Below, piece after piece: positions 24,556 through 31,969 of a stretch of 39,419 nucleotides of DNA. The number at the start of each line of letters is the position of its first letter. Positions within the stretch are counted from its first letter, which is position 1. Source of the DNA: Geodermatophilus sp. DF01-2. GTDB taxonomy: Bacteria; Actinomycetota; Actinomycetes; Mycobacteriales; Geodermatophilaceae. Both the position numbers and the translations under genes were made by a program. The notes under the pieces were generated by a model, which saw only the letters and a program-made list of their open reading frames with translations, was not told the origin of the DNA and did not search any database. The DNA lies in NCBI RefSeq assembly GCF_004571065.1, contig NZ_SPQN01000034.1, positions 1-39,419 of the forward strand, written 5' to 3'.

Positions 24556-25542
24556 TTACTCCTGCAGGAGCGGGCCGTACACCTCGACGATCTCGTCGAT
24601 CCGGGCCTGGAAGTCCTCCGTGCCGACGAACTCGTCCGGCACGTACTGGTCACCGAGGGTCTCGACGACCTCCGGCTGCTCGAGGCATGCGGCCACGGCG
24701 TCCTCCAGGGTCTGCACCACCTCGTCGGGGGTGCCCGCCGGTGCGGCCAGCCCGAAGACCGAGACGCTGTTGGTGAGCTCGGGGAAACCGAGCTCGGCGA
24801 GCGTCGGCACGTCGGGCAGGTAGTCGACCCGCTCCTCCGGGCTGACGGCCAGCGGCACGAAGCTGCCCGCCTCGATGTTCTCCAGGACGTCCTGCGAGGC
24901 GTTGATGAAGACCGCGTCGACGTTGCCGCCGAGCAGCGCGGTGGTCATCTCCGCGTTGCCGGTGAACGGCACGAGCGTGAGCTCGATCCCGTACAGCTCG
25001 GCCAGCCGCTGCAGCTCCATGGCCTGGGACGTGGTCGCGCCGGGCACCCCGACGTTGACCTGGCCGGGGTTCTGCTCGGCGAACTGGAACAGCTCCTCGG
25101 CCGAGGCGAACCGCGAGCCCTCCCCCACGGCCAGCACCGACGGGATCTCGGTCACCGCGGCGATCGGGATGTAGTCCTCGTTGGTGTAGCCGACGTCCTC
25201 CTGCAGCGGGTTGGTGGCCGAGGCCGGCACCGCGATCAGCGACAGGCTGTAGCCCTCGTTCCCGCCCTGGATCATCGCCTGCATCCCGAGCGACCCCGAG
25301 GCACCCTCCCGGTTCTCCACCACCACCGGCGGCTCGAAGTCCTCGTCCAGGCAGCTACCCACGGTGCGCGCGGCCAGGTCGGTCGGCCCGCCGGGCGCGT
25401 ACGGCACGTAGAGGGTGATCTCCTCCGACGGGTACTCCACGGCCGCCGCCTCCCCGACCTCCGCGCCGTCCTCGCCGCAGGCGGTGAGGACGATCGCGGA
25501 CGCCGCCACCAGGACGGGAAGGGTTGACCGGGGGTGTCTCAT
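24556..25542 (-). CDS. tctC: TctC-family solute-binding lipoprotein (copy 3)
   Basis: The protein has 328 aa. The lipobox is VLTAC at the end of a hydrophobic signal. TctC motifs are LYVPYAPGGPTDLAARTV, VVVENREGASGSLGMQAM and VGVPGATTSQAMELQRL. Two extra cysteines (VGSCLDEDF and VAACLEQPE) are absent from copies 1 and 2 and could form a disulfide outside the cell. The start is the second of two overlapping ATGs, with GGAGG 6 bases upstream. It is transcribed convergently with lysR (24 bases between stops) and independently of the main operon, so it may give the same permease another specificity. Confidence 0.92.
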   Translation of the reverse strand: MRHPRSTLPVLVAASAIVLTACGEDGAEVGEAAAVEYPSEEITLYVPYAPGGPTDLAARTVGSCLDEDFEPPVVVENREGASGSLGMQAMIQGGNEGYSLSLIAVPASATNPLQEDVGYTNEDYIPIAAVTEIPSVLAVGEGSRFASAEELFQFAEQNPGQVNVGVPGATTSQAMELQRLAELYGIELTLVPFTGNAEMTTALLGGNVDAVFINASQDVLENIEAGSFVPLAVSPEERVDYLPDVPTLAELGFPELTNSVSVFGLAAPAGTPDEVVQTLEDAVAACLEQPEVVETLGDQYVPDEFVGTEDFQARIDEIVEVYGPLLQE

Positions 25543-25625
25543 GCATGCCTCCACTGATGTGTTTCGGGTGGGGGGGTCCGGGCCGGGCGCGGCGGACCGC
25601 CCGCGGCGCCGTGCCCGGCTCGCTC

Positions 25626-25645
25626 GGTGCGGCGGACGCCGCACC
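25626..25645. promoter_or_regulatory. palindrome in tctC-malQ divergent region
   Basis: GGTGCGGCG and CGCCGCACC form a perfect 9-bp-arm palindrome with a GA centre, about 84 bases upstream of the third tctC start. A second, weaker inverted repeat GTCAC-N6-GTGAC lies at about 25698-25713. The region 25543-25798 holds the promoters of two divergent genes and no other reading frame with support. This is an operator candidate only. Confidence 0.35.
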
Positions 25646-25798
25646 CAATGAGCCTGCGAGGCAGCTCACACGGATGTAAGCCGGGGTGGCGAACTGTCAC
25701 GAAGCTGTGACCTCGACCCCCCGATCCTGCTTCCGGGGAGAGCGGCACCACGCGGGGCCTGCCGTGTGGGCGGTGGGTGCGGCGGGGAGTATCGGGGG

Positions 25799-27631
25799 GT
25801 GACGCGCACTCCCAGCACCGACGAGTGGGGCATCGACGCCAGCTGGCTCGACGCCCTGGACGAGGAACACCGGGTCGCCCCGGGCACCATCGAGCGCCTG
25901 CGGGAGGTGATCGGGACCCCGCCGGCCGACCTCGAGGACCGCGCTCCCATCGTCGCCCGCCCCGGCGACGCGCTGGAGGTCGACGAGGCGGAGGTGACGC
26001 TCGAGGACGGCTCGGCCCGGCACGTGGACGGCGAGCTGCCCGACGACTTCCCGCTCGGCTACCACTGGCTGCAGGCCCCCGGCGGGCCGCGCCGCCGGCT
26101 GATCGTCTCCCCCGGCCGGTGCTGGCTCCCCGACGAGCGCACCTGGGGCTGGGCGGTGCAGTTGTACGCCACCCGCAGCCGCGAGAGCTGGGGCATCGGC
26201 GACCTCGCCGACCTGCGCGCCGTCCGCGAGATGGCGGCCGGGCAGGGCGCCGGGTTCGTGCTCATCAACCCGCTGCACGCCGTCGCGCCGACGCCGCAGC
26301 AGGAGGCCAGCCCCTACCTGCCGGCCACTCGTCGCTTCCGCAACCCGCTGTACCTGCGGGTGGCCGAGGTCCCCGGCGCCGACGCCGTCGACCTCGATGA
26401 GGACGCCGGCCGGGCGCTGAGCGACGGCGAGCTGATCGACCGCGACGCCATCTGGGCCCGCAAGCGCGAGGTGCTGCGCCGGGTCTTCGACGCCACCGGC
26501 CGCGACGCCCCCGCATTCCCCGACTGGTGGTGGCACCAGGGCCAGCCGCTGCAGGACTGGGCCACCTGGTGCGCCCTGGCCGACGAGCACGGTCCCGACT
26601 GGCACACCTGGCCCGAGGAGCTGCGCGACCCGCGCAGCGGCGACGTCGGGCGGTTCGTCGCCGAGCACGAGCGCGACGTCGCCTTCCACGCCTGGCTCCA
26701 GTGGTGCGTGTACCTGCAGCTGGAGCGGGCCACGGAGGGCATGACCGTCATCCAGGACCTGCCGATCGGCGTGGCCGGCGGCGGCGCGGACGCCTGGACC
26801 TGGCAGGACGTGCTCGCCCAGGGCGCGAGCGTCGGCGCCCCGTCGGACGCCTTCAACTCGCAGGGCCAGGACTGGGGCTCGCCGCCCCTGGTTCCGTGGC
26901 GGCTGCGGGAGGCGGACTACGAGCCGTTCGTCGAGTCCATCCGAGCCACGATGGCCGGCGCCGGGGGCCTGCGGATCGACCACGTCATGGGCCTGTTCCG
27001 GCTGTGGTGGGTGCCCGCCGGCGAGAGCCCCGCCGACGGCGCCTACGTGCGCTACCCGGCCGAGGACCTGCTCGACATCGTCGCGCTGGAGAGCCATCGC
27101 GCGCAGGCCGTCGTCGTCGGCGAGGACCTGGGCACCGTCGAGGAGGGCGTCCGCGAGGCGATGGCCGAGCACGGCATGCTCAGCTACCGGCTGCTGTGGT
27201 TCGAGGAGGAGCCGCCCGCCGAGTGGCCGGAGACGGCGATGGCCGCGATCACCACCCACGACCTGCCCACCGTGGTGGGGCTGTGGACCGGCGCGGACGT
27301 CGAGGAGCAGCGCGAGCACGGCACCGGGACGGACGAGGAGCTCGAGCGCGGCCGGCAGTCGCTGCTGGACAGGCTCACCTGCGTCCGGAAGAACGCCCGG
27401 CCGGAGACTGCGGTCCGACAGGCGCACGAGATGCTCGCGCAGGCGCCGTCCCTGCTGCTGTCGGCCACGCTGGACGACGCCGTCGGCGAGCGGCGCCGAC
27501 CGAACATGCCCGGCACCACCGACCGGCCCAACTGGTCCCTGCCGCTGCCCGTGCTCGTGGAGGACCTGCCCGGGCACCCGCTGCTGCAGACCGTCGCGCA
27601 GACCCTCGCCGCGGGGATCAAGGACTCCTGA
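25799..27631 (+). CDS. malQ: 4-alpha-glucanotransferase (amylomaltase, GH77)
   Basis: The protein has 610 aa, the usual MalQ length in actinobacteria. It transfers alpha-1,4-glucan segments between maltodextrins. Signatures are ESWGIGDLADLR, SPYLPATRRFRNPLYL and FNSQGQDWGSPPLVPW, the nucleophile in GGLRIDHVMGLFR, the acid/base glutamate in VVGEDLGTV and the third carboxylate in TTHDLPTVVGLW. The GTG at 25799 follows a G-rich run including GGGGAG; the region upstream in frame is low complexity. It stands alone between divergent promoters and a strong hairpin. It may act with the amylase at 9482 in storage-glucan turnover. Confidence 0.93.
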   Translation: MTRTPSTDEWGIDASWLDALDEEHRVAPGTIERLREVIGTPPADLEDRAPIVARPGDALEVDEAEVTLEDGSARHVDGELPDDFPLGYHWLQAPGGPRRRLIVSPGRCWLPDERTWGWAVQLYATRSRESWGIGDLADLRAVREMAAGQGAGFVLINPLHAVAPTPQQEASPYLPATRRFRNPLYLRVAEVPGADAVDLDEDAGRALSDGELIDRDAIWARKREVLRRVFDATGRDAPAFPDWWWHQGQPLQDWATWCALADEHGPDWHTWPEELRDPRSGDVGRFVAEHERDVAFHAWLQWCVYLQLERATEGMTVIQDLPIGVAGGGADAWTWQDVLAQGASVGAPSDAFNSQGQDWGSPPLVPWRLREADYEPFVESIRATMAGAGGLRIDHVMGLFRLWWVPAGESPADGAYVRYPAEDLLDIVALESHRAQAVVVGEDLGTVEEGVREAMAEHGMLSYRLLWFEEEPPAEWPETAMAAITTHDLPTVVGLWTGADVEEQREHGTGTDEELERGRQSLLDRLTCVRKNARPETAVRQAHEMLAQAPSLLLSATLDDAVGERRRPNMPGTTDRPNWSLPLPVLVEDLPGHPLLQTVAQTLAAGIKDS

Positions 27632-27652
27632 GCCGCTCGATCCCCGGCGAGA

Positions 27653-27700
27653 TCGGCGATCTCGCACGCTCCGAGGCCCGGATCCGTGCGAGATCGCCGA
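27653..27700. terminator. long perfect hairpin after malQ
   Basis: TCGGCGATCTCGCACG (27653-27668) and CGTGCGAGATCGCCGA (27685-27700) are exact 16-bp reverse complements around a 16-base loop, beginning 21 bases after the malQ stop. There is no T-run, as is usual for actinobacterial terminators. The sequence may also be a dispersed palindromic repeat. The remaining gap to 27873 shows no supported gene. Confidence 0.7.
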
Positions 27701-27873
27701 CGTCGTCCGAGCGTGCTCGGGACGCGGGGCCCTCCTGCGCCCGGTGCCGCTGCCCCGGCCCTCCTCGAGGGTGTCCGCGCCAGAGCCGCCGACCAGGGCG
27801 TCGTCACCGCCTTCCGCGCGGCCGACCCGGACGCCGCCCTTCGGCACCCACGGCTTCCACCAGCCCCCGAGCA

Positions 27874-27889
27874 TCGAACGCCTGTTCGA
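27874..27889. promoter_or_regulatory. perfect SOS (LexA) box sequence
   Basis: TCGAAC-GCCT-GTTCGA matches the actinobacterial/Gram-positive LexA operator consensus TCGAAC-N4-GTTCGA in all twelve defined positions. It lies 32 bases before the ATG of the 119-aa gene at 27922, a normal place for LexA control. It is palindromic, but no supported minus-strand gene starts beside it. Function is inferred from sequence only. Confidence 0.7.
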
Positions 27890-27921
27890 CCCCGTGCGAC
27901 ACTCTGGCGGTGGCTGGCGGC

Positions 27922-28281
27922 ATGCACCCCGGGCGGTCCGGTCGCTCCCTCGGCGAGCGGGCGGCGCGTTCGGGCGTGGGTCCACCGGAGCCGCCCGTCA
28001 CCGCGCCGCCGCCTCCGGACACCGGGGCCCGCCACCACCGCAGCCAGGACCGCAGCCAGGACCACCGGCAGGACCACGGGCAGGACCACGGGCGGGGCCG
28101 CGGGCGGCACTGCTGGGTGCACGACCCGCCCGGCGCCCCAGGCGTCTGGCCGGGGCTGCTCGTGGAGTGGCGGCAGGTCGACGGCGGCTGGCACGGCCGG
28201 GTCACCTACGCCGTGGCAGGGCCGCAGGGCACGGTGCTGGTCGAGGCCTGGGTCCCGGCAGCGCTCCTCGAGCAACGTTGA
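27922..28281 (+). CDS. 119-aa unknown protein with QDH repeats, probably SOS-controlled
   Basis: I do not recognise a named family. Residues 1-40 are Pro/Arg/Ser rich, residues 42-61 form Q-D-x-x tetrapeptide repeats (QDRS, QDHR, QDHG, QDHG), and residues 64-119 are a compact tryptophan-rich module: CWVHDPPGAPGVWPGLLVEW, then GGWHGRVTYAV and VLVEAWVPAALL. That module looks like a small beta-barrel-type domain of the kind seen near actinobacterial DNA-repair or mutasome genes; this resemblance is from memory and untested. A perfect LexA-box sequence lies 32 bases upstream, which fits a damage-response role. The ribosome binding site is weak (GGCGG), so the start could be elsewhere in the low-complexity region. 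Confidence 0.65.
   Translation: MHPGRSGRSLGERAARSGVGPPEPPVTAPPPPDTGARHHRSQDRSQDHRQDHGQDHGRGRGRHCWVHDPPGAPGVWPGLLVEWRQVDGGWHGRVTYAVAGPQGTVLVEAWVPAALLEQR
28045..28104. repeat. 12-bp tandem repeats inside the 119-aa gene
   Basis: Five units of 12 bp follow in register: caggaccgcagc, caggaccaccgg, caggaccacggg twice (identical), then a decayed cggggccgcggg. They encode the QDxx repeats. The in-frame period means that slippage would change length without a frameshift. Confidence 0.85.
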
Positions 28282-28353
28282 TCACCGGTTACCGTCGGCG
28301 CCTGGTGGCTATGGCCTCTCCCGAGGACCATCCCCGACGAAGCGGAGAGACCC

Positions 28354-28554
28354 ATGAGCGAGCCCGACCGTCCGACCCTCGACGACGTCATGGCCCCGAC
28401 CGAGTCGGCGCCGCGCGACCGGCAGGAGCACGGCAAGGCCGACCCACGTCCCAACGACGACGCCCTGCAGCACCGCACCGAGCACGAGCGGCAGATGGTC
28501 GACGCCGACGACGCCGACCCCGCTGGCGCCGACGTCCACTCCGCGACTGATTGA
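28354..28554 (+). CDS. small acidic hydrophilic protein, unknown
   Basis: The protein has 66 aa, starts MSEPDRPTLDDVMAPTESAP and ends PAGADVHSATD. It has many Asp, Glu, His and Arg, no hydrophobic segment and no cysteine, so it is probably cytosolic and perhaps unstructured. GGAGAG sits 5 bases before the ATG and a perfect hairpin follows the stop by two bases. These signals support a real single-gene transcript. No function is assigned. Confidence 0.65.
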   Translation: MSEPDRPTLDDVMAPTESAPRDRQEHGKADPRPNDDALQHRTEHERQMVDADDADPAGADVHSATD

Positions 28555-28556
28555 TC

Positions 28557-28576
28557 TGTCGGCCTACCGGCCGACA
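28557..28576 (+). terminator. hairpin after the small acidic protein gene
   Basis: TGTCGGCC and GGCCGACA form a perfect 8-bp stem with a TACC loop, starting 2 bases after the stop codon. No T-tract follows. Confidence 0.55.
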
Positions 28577-28580
28577 CCGC

Positions 28581-28790
28581 GGCCAGGAGCCGTCCCCGAC
28601 ACGCGCCGAGCCGCTGCCCGTGTCCCGGCCGGGAACCCTCCGGGCCCCGCGACCAGTCCACCCCGGCCAGCAGCCGTCCCCGACACGCGCCGAGCCGCTG
28701 CCCGTGTCCCGGCCGGGAACCCTCCGGGCCCCACGACCGGTCCACCCCGGCCAGGAGCCGTCCCCGACATCCGCCGAGCCGGCGCCGTCC
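28581..28790. repeat. 84-bp tandem repeat, about 2.5 copies
   Basis: Units start at 28581, 28665 and 28749. The first two differ at only about three positions; the third decays after roughly 35 bases. The core GAGCCGCTGCCCGTGTCCCG reappears in reverse orientation at about 39151-39172 beside the 85-bp array at the right end of the window, so both belong to one intergenic repeat family. No gene is supported within. Confidence 0.85.
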
Positions 28791-28810
28791 CCTGGCCCGA
28801 GGAGGTCCCG

Positions 28811-29272
28811 GTGACCCGCCTCGGTCCGGGGGAGGTCGCGTGCTGGGTGCTCAAGTCCACCCGCCCGCCGGACGAGATCGTCCCCGGCTGGGCGGCGGGC
28901 GCGGTGCGGGAGCTGACCCGCTGCGTCCGGCACTCCTACCGGCTGGAGCTCATGCGCCCCGGCCAGCCGTGCCTGCTGTGGGTCAGCGGTCGCACGGCCC
29001 CCGGCGTACACGCCCTCGGCGCGATCTCCGGCGCGGTCGAGGAGCACGGCGACGGCCCGGTCGTCCCCGTCCGGCTGACCCGCCTGCCCTCCCCCGTCCC
29101 CCGCGCCGACCTGCTGGCCGACCCCGACGCCCGGGACGCCGAGGTGCTGCGGATGCCCGCCGGCAGCAACCCCTCGTGGCTGTCCGCCGGCCAGTTCGCC
29201 GTCGTCCTCGCCGCCCTGTCCGAAGGTGTCGCGCCTCCGCGGGACGACGCGCTGGGACCATGGCCCCCGTGA
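28811..29272 (+). CDS. PUA/EVE-like small protein
   Basis: The protein has 153 aa. It begins with GEVACWVLKSTRPPDEIVPGW and continues with PCLLWVSGR, GVHALGAISGAV and VVPVRLTRL, a strand pattern like EVE-domain (PUA-fold) proteins that read modified bases. The C-terminal NPSWLSAGQFAVVLAAL is also reminiscent of such proteins, but the assignment is tentative. GGAGG lies 5 bases before the GTG. The gene overlaps the start of the membrane-protein gene that follows, indicating an operon. Confidence 0.65.
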   Translation: MTRLGPGEVACWVLKSTRPPDEIVPGWAAGAVRELTRCVRHSYRLELMRPGQPCLLWVSGRTAPGVHALGAISGAVEEHGDGPVVPVRLTRLPSPVPRADLLADPDARDAEVLRMPAGSNPSWLSAGQFAVVLAALSEGVAPPRDDALGPWPP

Positions 29273-30060
29273 CTCCCTCCCGGTACCGCTGGGGCGCGAT
29301 CGCCTGGCTGCTGACCCTGCAGTTCTTCGTCGTCGAGACGATCGCCCAGCTGCAGACCGACGGCGCCCACAGCCGCGCGGAGGACGTGATCAGCGAGCTG
29401 GGCGCTGCCACCTCGCCGGCGCAGCTGCTGATGAACACCTCGTTCGCCGTCCAGGGCCTGCTCATCGGCGCCGGCGCCCTCCTCCTGCGCCCCGCGCTGG
29501 CCGGCCTCGGTGGCCGGCTGGTGCCCGCGTTCCTCGCCGCGGCCGCCGTCGGCGTGGTGCTCATCGGGCTGTTCCCCCTGGACGGTCAGGAGGACCTCCA
29601 CCAGGCCGGTGCCGGGCTCTACTTCGTCGGCGGCGGGCTCGGACTGCTCGCCCTCGCCTACGCCGTGCGGCCGCGCTCGGAGACGCTGGGGACGGTGCTG
29701 GCACTGCTCGGCCTGCTCAGCACCGCGATGACGGTCTTCGTCGCCCTGGGCATCACCTCCTACCTGGGCGAAGGGGGTACCGAGCGGGCCGCGGCCTACC
29801 CGATCCCCATCGGGCTGGCACTGGCCGGCGCCGGGCTCTGGTGGCTGAGCCGGCGTCCGGACGCCGAGGAGCGGCCGTCCCGCCGGGCACTGCGTGCGCA
29901 GGAGCGGGCGGAACGGGCCGAGCGCGCCCGGGAGCGCGACGCAGCGCTGGAGGCCGCGGCCGGCCGGACCGAGCCCCGGCCGCGCACCGAACCCGCCGAC
30001 GGCGAGCCGGACGACGACTTCGACCCCGAGGACCCCTGGGCGCGCGTCCGTCGCGACTGA
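29260..30060 (+). CDS. DUF998-like integral membrane protein
   Basis: The protein has 266 aa from the ATG at 29260, or 263 aa from a GTG at 29269 that would overlap the upstream stop as GTGA; the two cannot be separated by sequence. Six hydrophobic segments cover residues 10-195, including the DUF998-like FFVVETIAQL opening, FPLDGQEDLHQAGAGLYF loop and a regular helix spacing. The last 65 residues are charged, with an Arg/Glu/Ala-rich run (RALRAQERAERAERARERDA) likely to form a coiled coil in the cytoplasm. Function is unknown. Confidence 0.78.
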   Translation: MAPVTPSRYRWGAIAWLLTLQFFVVETIAQLQTDGAHSRAEDVISELGAATSPAQLLMNTSFAVQGLLIGAGALLLRPALAGLGGRLVPAFLAAAAVGVVLIGLFPLDGQEDLHQAGAGLYFVGGGLGLLALAYAVRPRSETLGTVLALLGLLSTAMTVFVALGITSYLGEGGTERAAAYPIPIGLALAGAGLWWLSRRPDAEERPSRRALRAQERAERAERARERDAALEAAAGRTEPRPRTEPADGEPDDDFDPEDPWARVRRD

Positions 30061-30062
30061 CC

Positions 30063-30083
30063 GCCGGCCCGGCTTCGGCCGGC
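30063..30083 (+). terminator. weak hairpin after the DUF998-like gene
   Basis: GCCGGCC and GGCCGGC pair around a 7-base loop, starting 3 bases after the stop. The stem is short, but its position fits a terminator. Confidence 0.35.
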
Positions 30084-30167
30084 CGCTCGAGGCCGCGCAC
30101 GTCGCTCAGGACGCCGGATTCCGCGCACCCCCTCCCCGGACGCGTCCCAGCGGTGGAGGATGCCGGC

Positions 30168-31046
30168 ATGAGCGCACCTGACACCGGCGTCCGGAGCCTG
30201 CGCGTCCTGGTCGGCTACGACGGTTCGCCCAGCGCGGTGAACGCGATCGAGGCGGCCGCCATGCTCCTGCCGTCGGCCACCGCGTCGATCCTGCACCTGT
30301 GGGAGCCGCCGTTCACCTCGCCCGAGCTGCGGCACCGGCTCACCTTCCGGGCCGACACGATGGAGGCACTCGGCGACCTGCTGGAGACCGAGGGCCGCGC
30401 CGAGGCCGAGCGGCTGGTCCGCAACGGCGTGAAGCTGGCCCACGCCGCCGGGTGGGACGCCGAATCGCTGGTCAAGCGGACCTTCGGCGGCGACGGCTAC
30501 CAGTTCGCCCGGACGGCGGACGAGCTGGATGCCGACCTCATGATCGTGGGCTCGCGCGGACTCGGCGGCATGCGAGCCTCCCTCGGCAGCGTGTCCGAGC
30601 TGGTCGTGCACGTCAGCCCCGTGCCGGTGCTCGTCGTCCCGCACCCGCTGACCACCACCGAGTGGACGGCGGCCGCCTCCGGACCGGTGCTGGCCGGCAC
30701 CGACGGCTCGACCTCCGCCCAGCGGGCGTTCGACGCGGCGAGGGCGCTGTTCCCCGGCCGGCAGCGGGTGCTGGTCGCCGTCGAGGAGCACGGGGACCAT
30801 CCGGCGCCGACGGCGCCCGAGGGCACGCAGCTGGTCACCGTCCGGTGCTCGGGGCGCACCGGCAGCGCGCGGGCGACCGCGGGGACCCTGGCCGACGAGG
30901 CCGCCCGCCGGGGCGCAGCGGTCGTCGCCGTGGGCAGTCGCGGGCGGGGCGGCGCCCGCGACATGCTCGTCGGTCACGTGACCCGGGCGCTCCTGCACTG
31001 CGCGCACCGCCCGGTGCTCGTCGTGCCGGACCGCCCCACCGGCTGA
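30168..31046 (+). CDS. universal stress protein, tandem UspA domains
   Basis: The protein has 292 aa, two Usp domains in tandem. Each carries the nucleotide-binding loop: GSRGLGGMRASLGSVSELVV with an ending PVPVLVVPH in domain 1, and GSRGRGGARDMLVGHVTRAL with PVLVVPD in domain 2. The domain starts are RVLVGYDGSPSA and GPVLAGTDGSTSA. Such actinobacterial proteins bind ATP and act in stress or dormancy responses; the partner is unknown. GGAGG lies 10 bases before the ATG. It is a single gene between two hairpin-like spacers. Confidence 0.92.
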   Translation: MSAPDTGVRSLRVLVGYDGSPSAVNAIEAAAMLLPSATASILHLWEPPFTSPELRHRLTFRADTMEALGDLLETEGRAEAERLVRNGVKLAHAAGWDAESLVKRTFGGDGYQFARTADELDADLMIVGSRGLGGMRASLGSVSELVVHVSPVPVLVVPHPLTTTEWTAAASGPVLAGTDGSTSAQRAFDAARALFPGRQRVLVAVEEHGDHPAPTAPEGTQLVTVRCSGRTGSARATAGTLADEAARRGAAVVAVGSRGRGGARDMLVGHVTRALLHCAHRPVLVVPDRPTG

Positions 31047-31142
31047 GCCCGGGGCCGCGGTCGGACGCCGTACCGGCCCGGTCCCGGGCCCCCGGCCTCT
31101 CCTGGCGTGCGCGTGCGAGGGGCTCGGGGAGAAGGCCCTTCC

Positions 31143-31889
31143 TCAGCCGCGCAGGTGCTCGGCGTAGGTCCGCCGCCCCCGGGCGCCACCCGTGGGCAGC
31201 GCGGCGCCGTCCCGGAACGCGGCGGACAGCCGGCCCGGCACCGGGGTGGCCACCACCCGGGCGCCCGGCTCCCGGGCCGCCGCCCACGCCCGCGCCATGT
31301 CGGCGGCGGTCAGCTCCTCGGGGCCGCCGAACTCGACGACGTCCCCCGCCGGCGGACCGGCGGCGACCTCGGCAACGTGGGTGGCGGCCTCCCCGACGTC
31401 CACCGGCTGCGCCCGCCAGCCCATCGGCACCGGCAGCACCGGCCCGCGCCGGGCGGTGCGCAGCAGCTCGTCGACGAAGTCGTGGAACTGGGTGACGCGC
31501 AGCAGGGTCACCGGCAGCCCCGAGGCCAGCAGCACCTGCTCGGCCGCGTACTTGGCGTGGTAGTAGCCGAACGGGATGCGGTCCACCCCGACGATCGACA
31601 CGTACACCAGGTGCCGCAGCCGCCCGCGATCCACCGCCTGCACCAGCCGCCGCGTGCCGGCGACGTCGGCCTCCCAGTAGTTCCCGCGCGCGTCGCTGGC
31701 CGCGTGCACCACCACCTCGGCCCCGGCCAGCGCCGGCGACAGGTCGCGGCCGGTCGCCAGGTCGCCGCGCACCCCGCCCGGACCGGTCCCCCGCCGCGAC
31801 ATCTGCCGCACGCGGTGGCCGGCGCCCTGCAGCCGCCCGACCACCACACGGCCGAGCCGCCCCGTCCCGCCCGTCACGAGAACGTCCAT
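31143..31889 (-). CDS. NmrA/atypical-SDR NAD(P)-binding protein
   Basis: The protein has 248 aa. The dinucleotide motif VTGGTGRLGRVVV opens the protein at the ATG 31889, which is preferred over longer frames. VSIVGVDRIPFGYYHAKYAAE contains a Y-x3-K-like pair (YHAKY region), and LPVTLLRVTQFHDFVD is typical of NmrA-like or YwnB-like reductases and sensors. No partner gene is adjacent; the XRE-MurA gene is divergent, with 80 bases between starts. The substrate is unknown. Confidence 0.85.
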   Translation of the reverse strand: MDVLVTGGTGRLGRVVVGRLQGAGHRVRQMSRRGTGPGGVRGDLATGRDLSPALAGAEVVVHAASDARGNYWEADVAGTRRLVQAVDRGRLRHLVYVSIVGVDRIPFGYYHAKYAAEQVLLASGLPVTLLRVTQFHDFVDELLRTARRGPVLPVPMGWRAQPVDVGEAATHVAEVAAGPPAGDVVEFGGPEELTAADMARAWAAAREPGARVVATPVPGRLSAAFRDGAALPTGGARGRRTYAEHLRG

Positions 31890-31940
31890 GCCCCGGAGTC
31901 TGGCCGGATCGGTCCGTCCGCGGCGCACCCGACCCGCCTC

Positions 31941-31956
31941 ATCTCACATGCGAGAT
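31941..31956. promoter_or_regulatory. palindrome before XRE-MurA start, candidate autoregulatory site
   Basis: ATCTCACATGCGAGAT is a 16-bp near-perfect palindrome (only one symmetric pair mismatched) ending 13 bases before the GTG of the XRE-MurA fusion, and lying in the shared region with the divergent NmrA-like gene. XRE proteins bind such short dyads, so self-control by the fused helix-turn-helix is a natural hypothesis. Confidence 0.5.
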
Positions 31957-31969
31957 AGCGTCGGGGCTC

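Noticed and set aside
27697..27900. Minus-strand coding possibility beside the SOS box (frame starting MLGGWWKPWVPKGG)
   Set aside because: The frame quickly becomes low complexity and runs antisense through malQ, and no ribosome binding site is seen.
28581..28790. Possible CRISPR array from regular repeats
   Set aside because: The repeats are directly abutting 84-bp units with no distinct spacers and no cas genes nearby; the same holds for 39170-39419.
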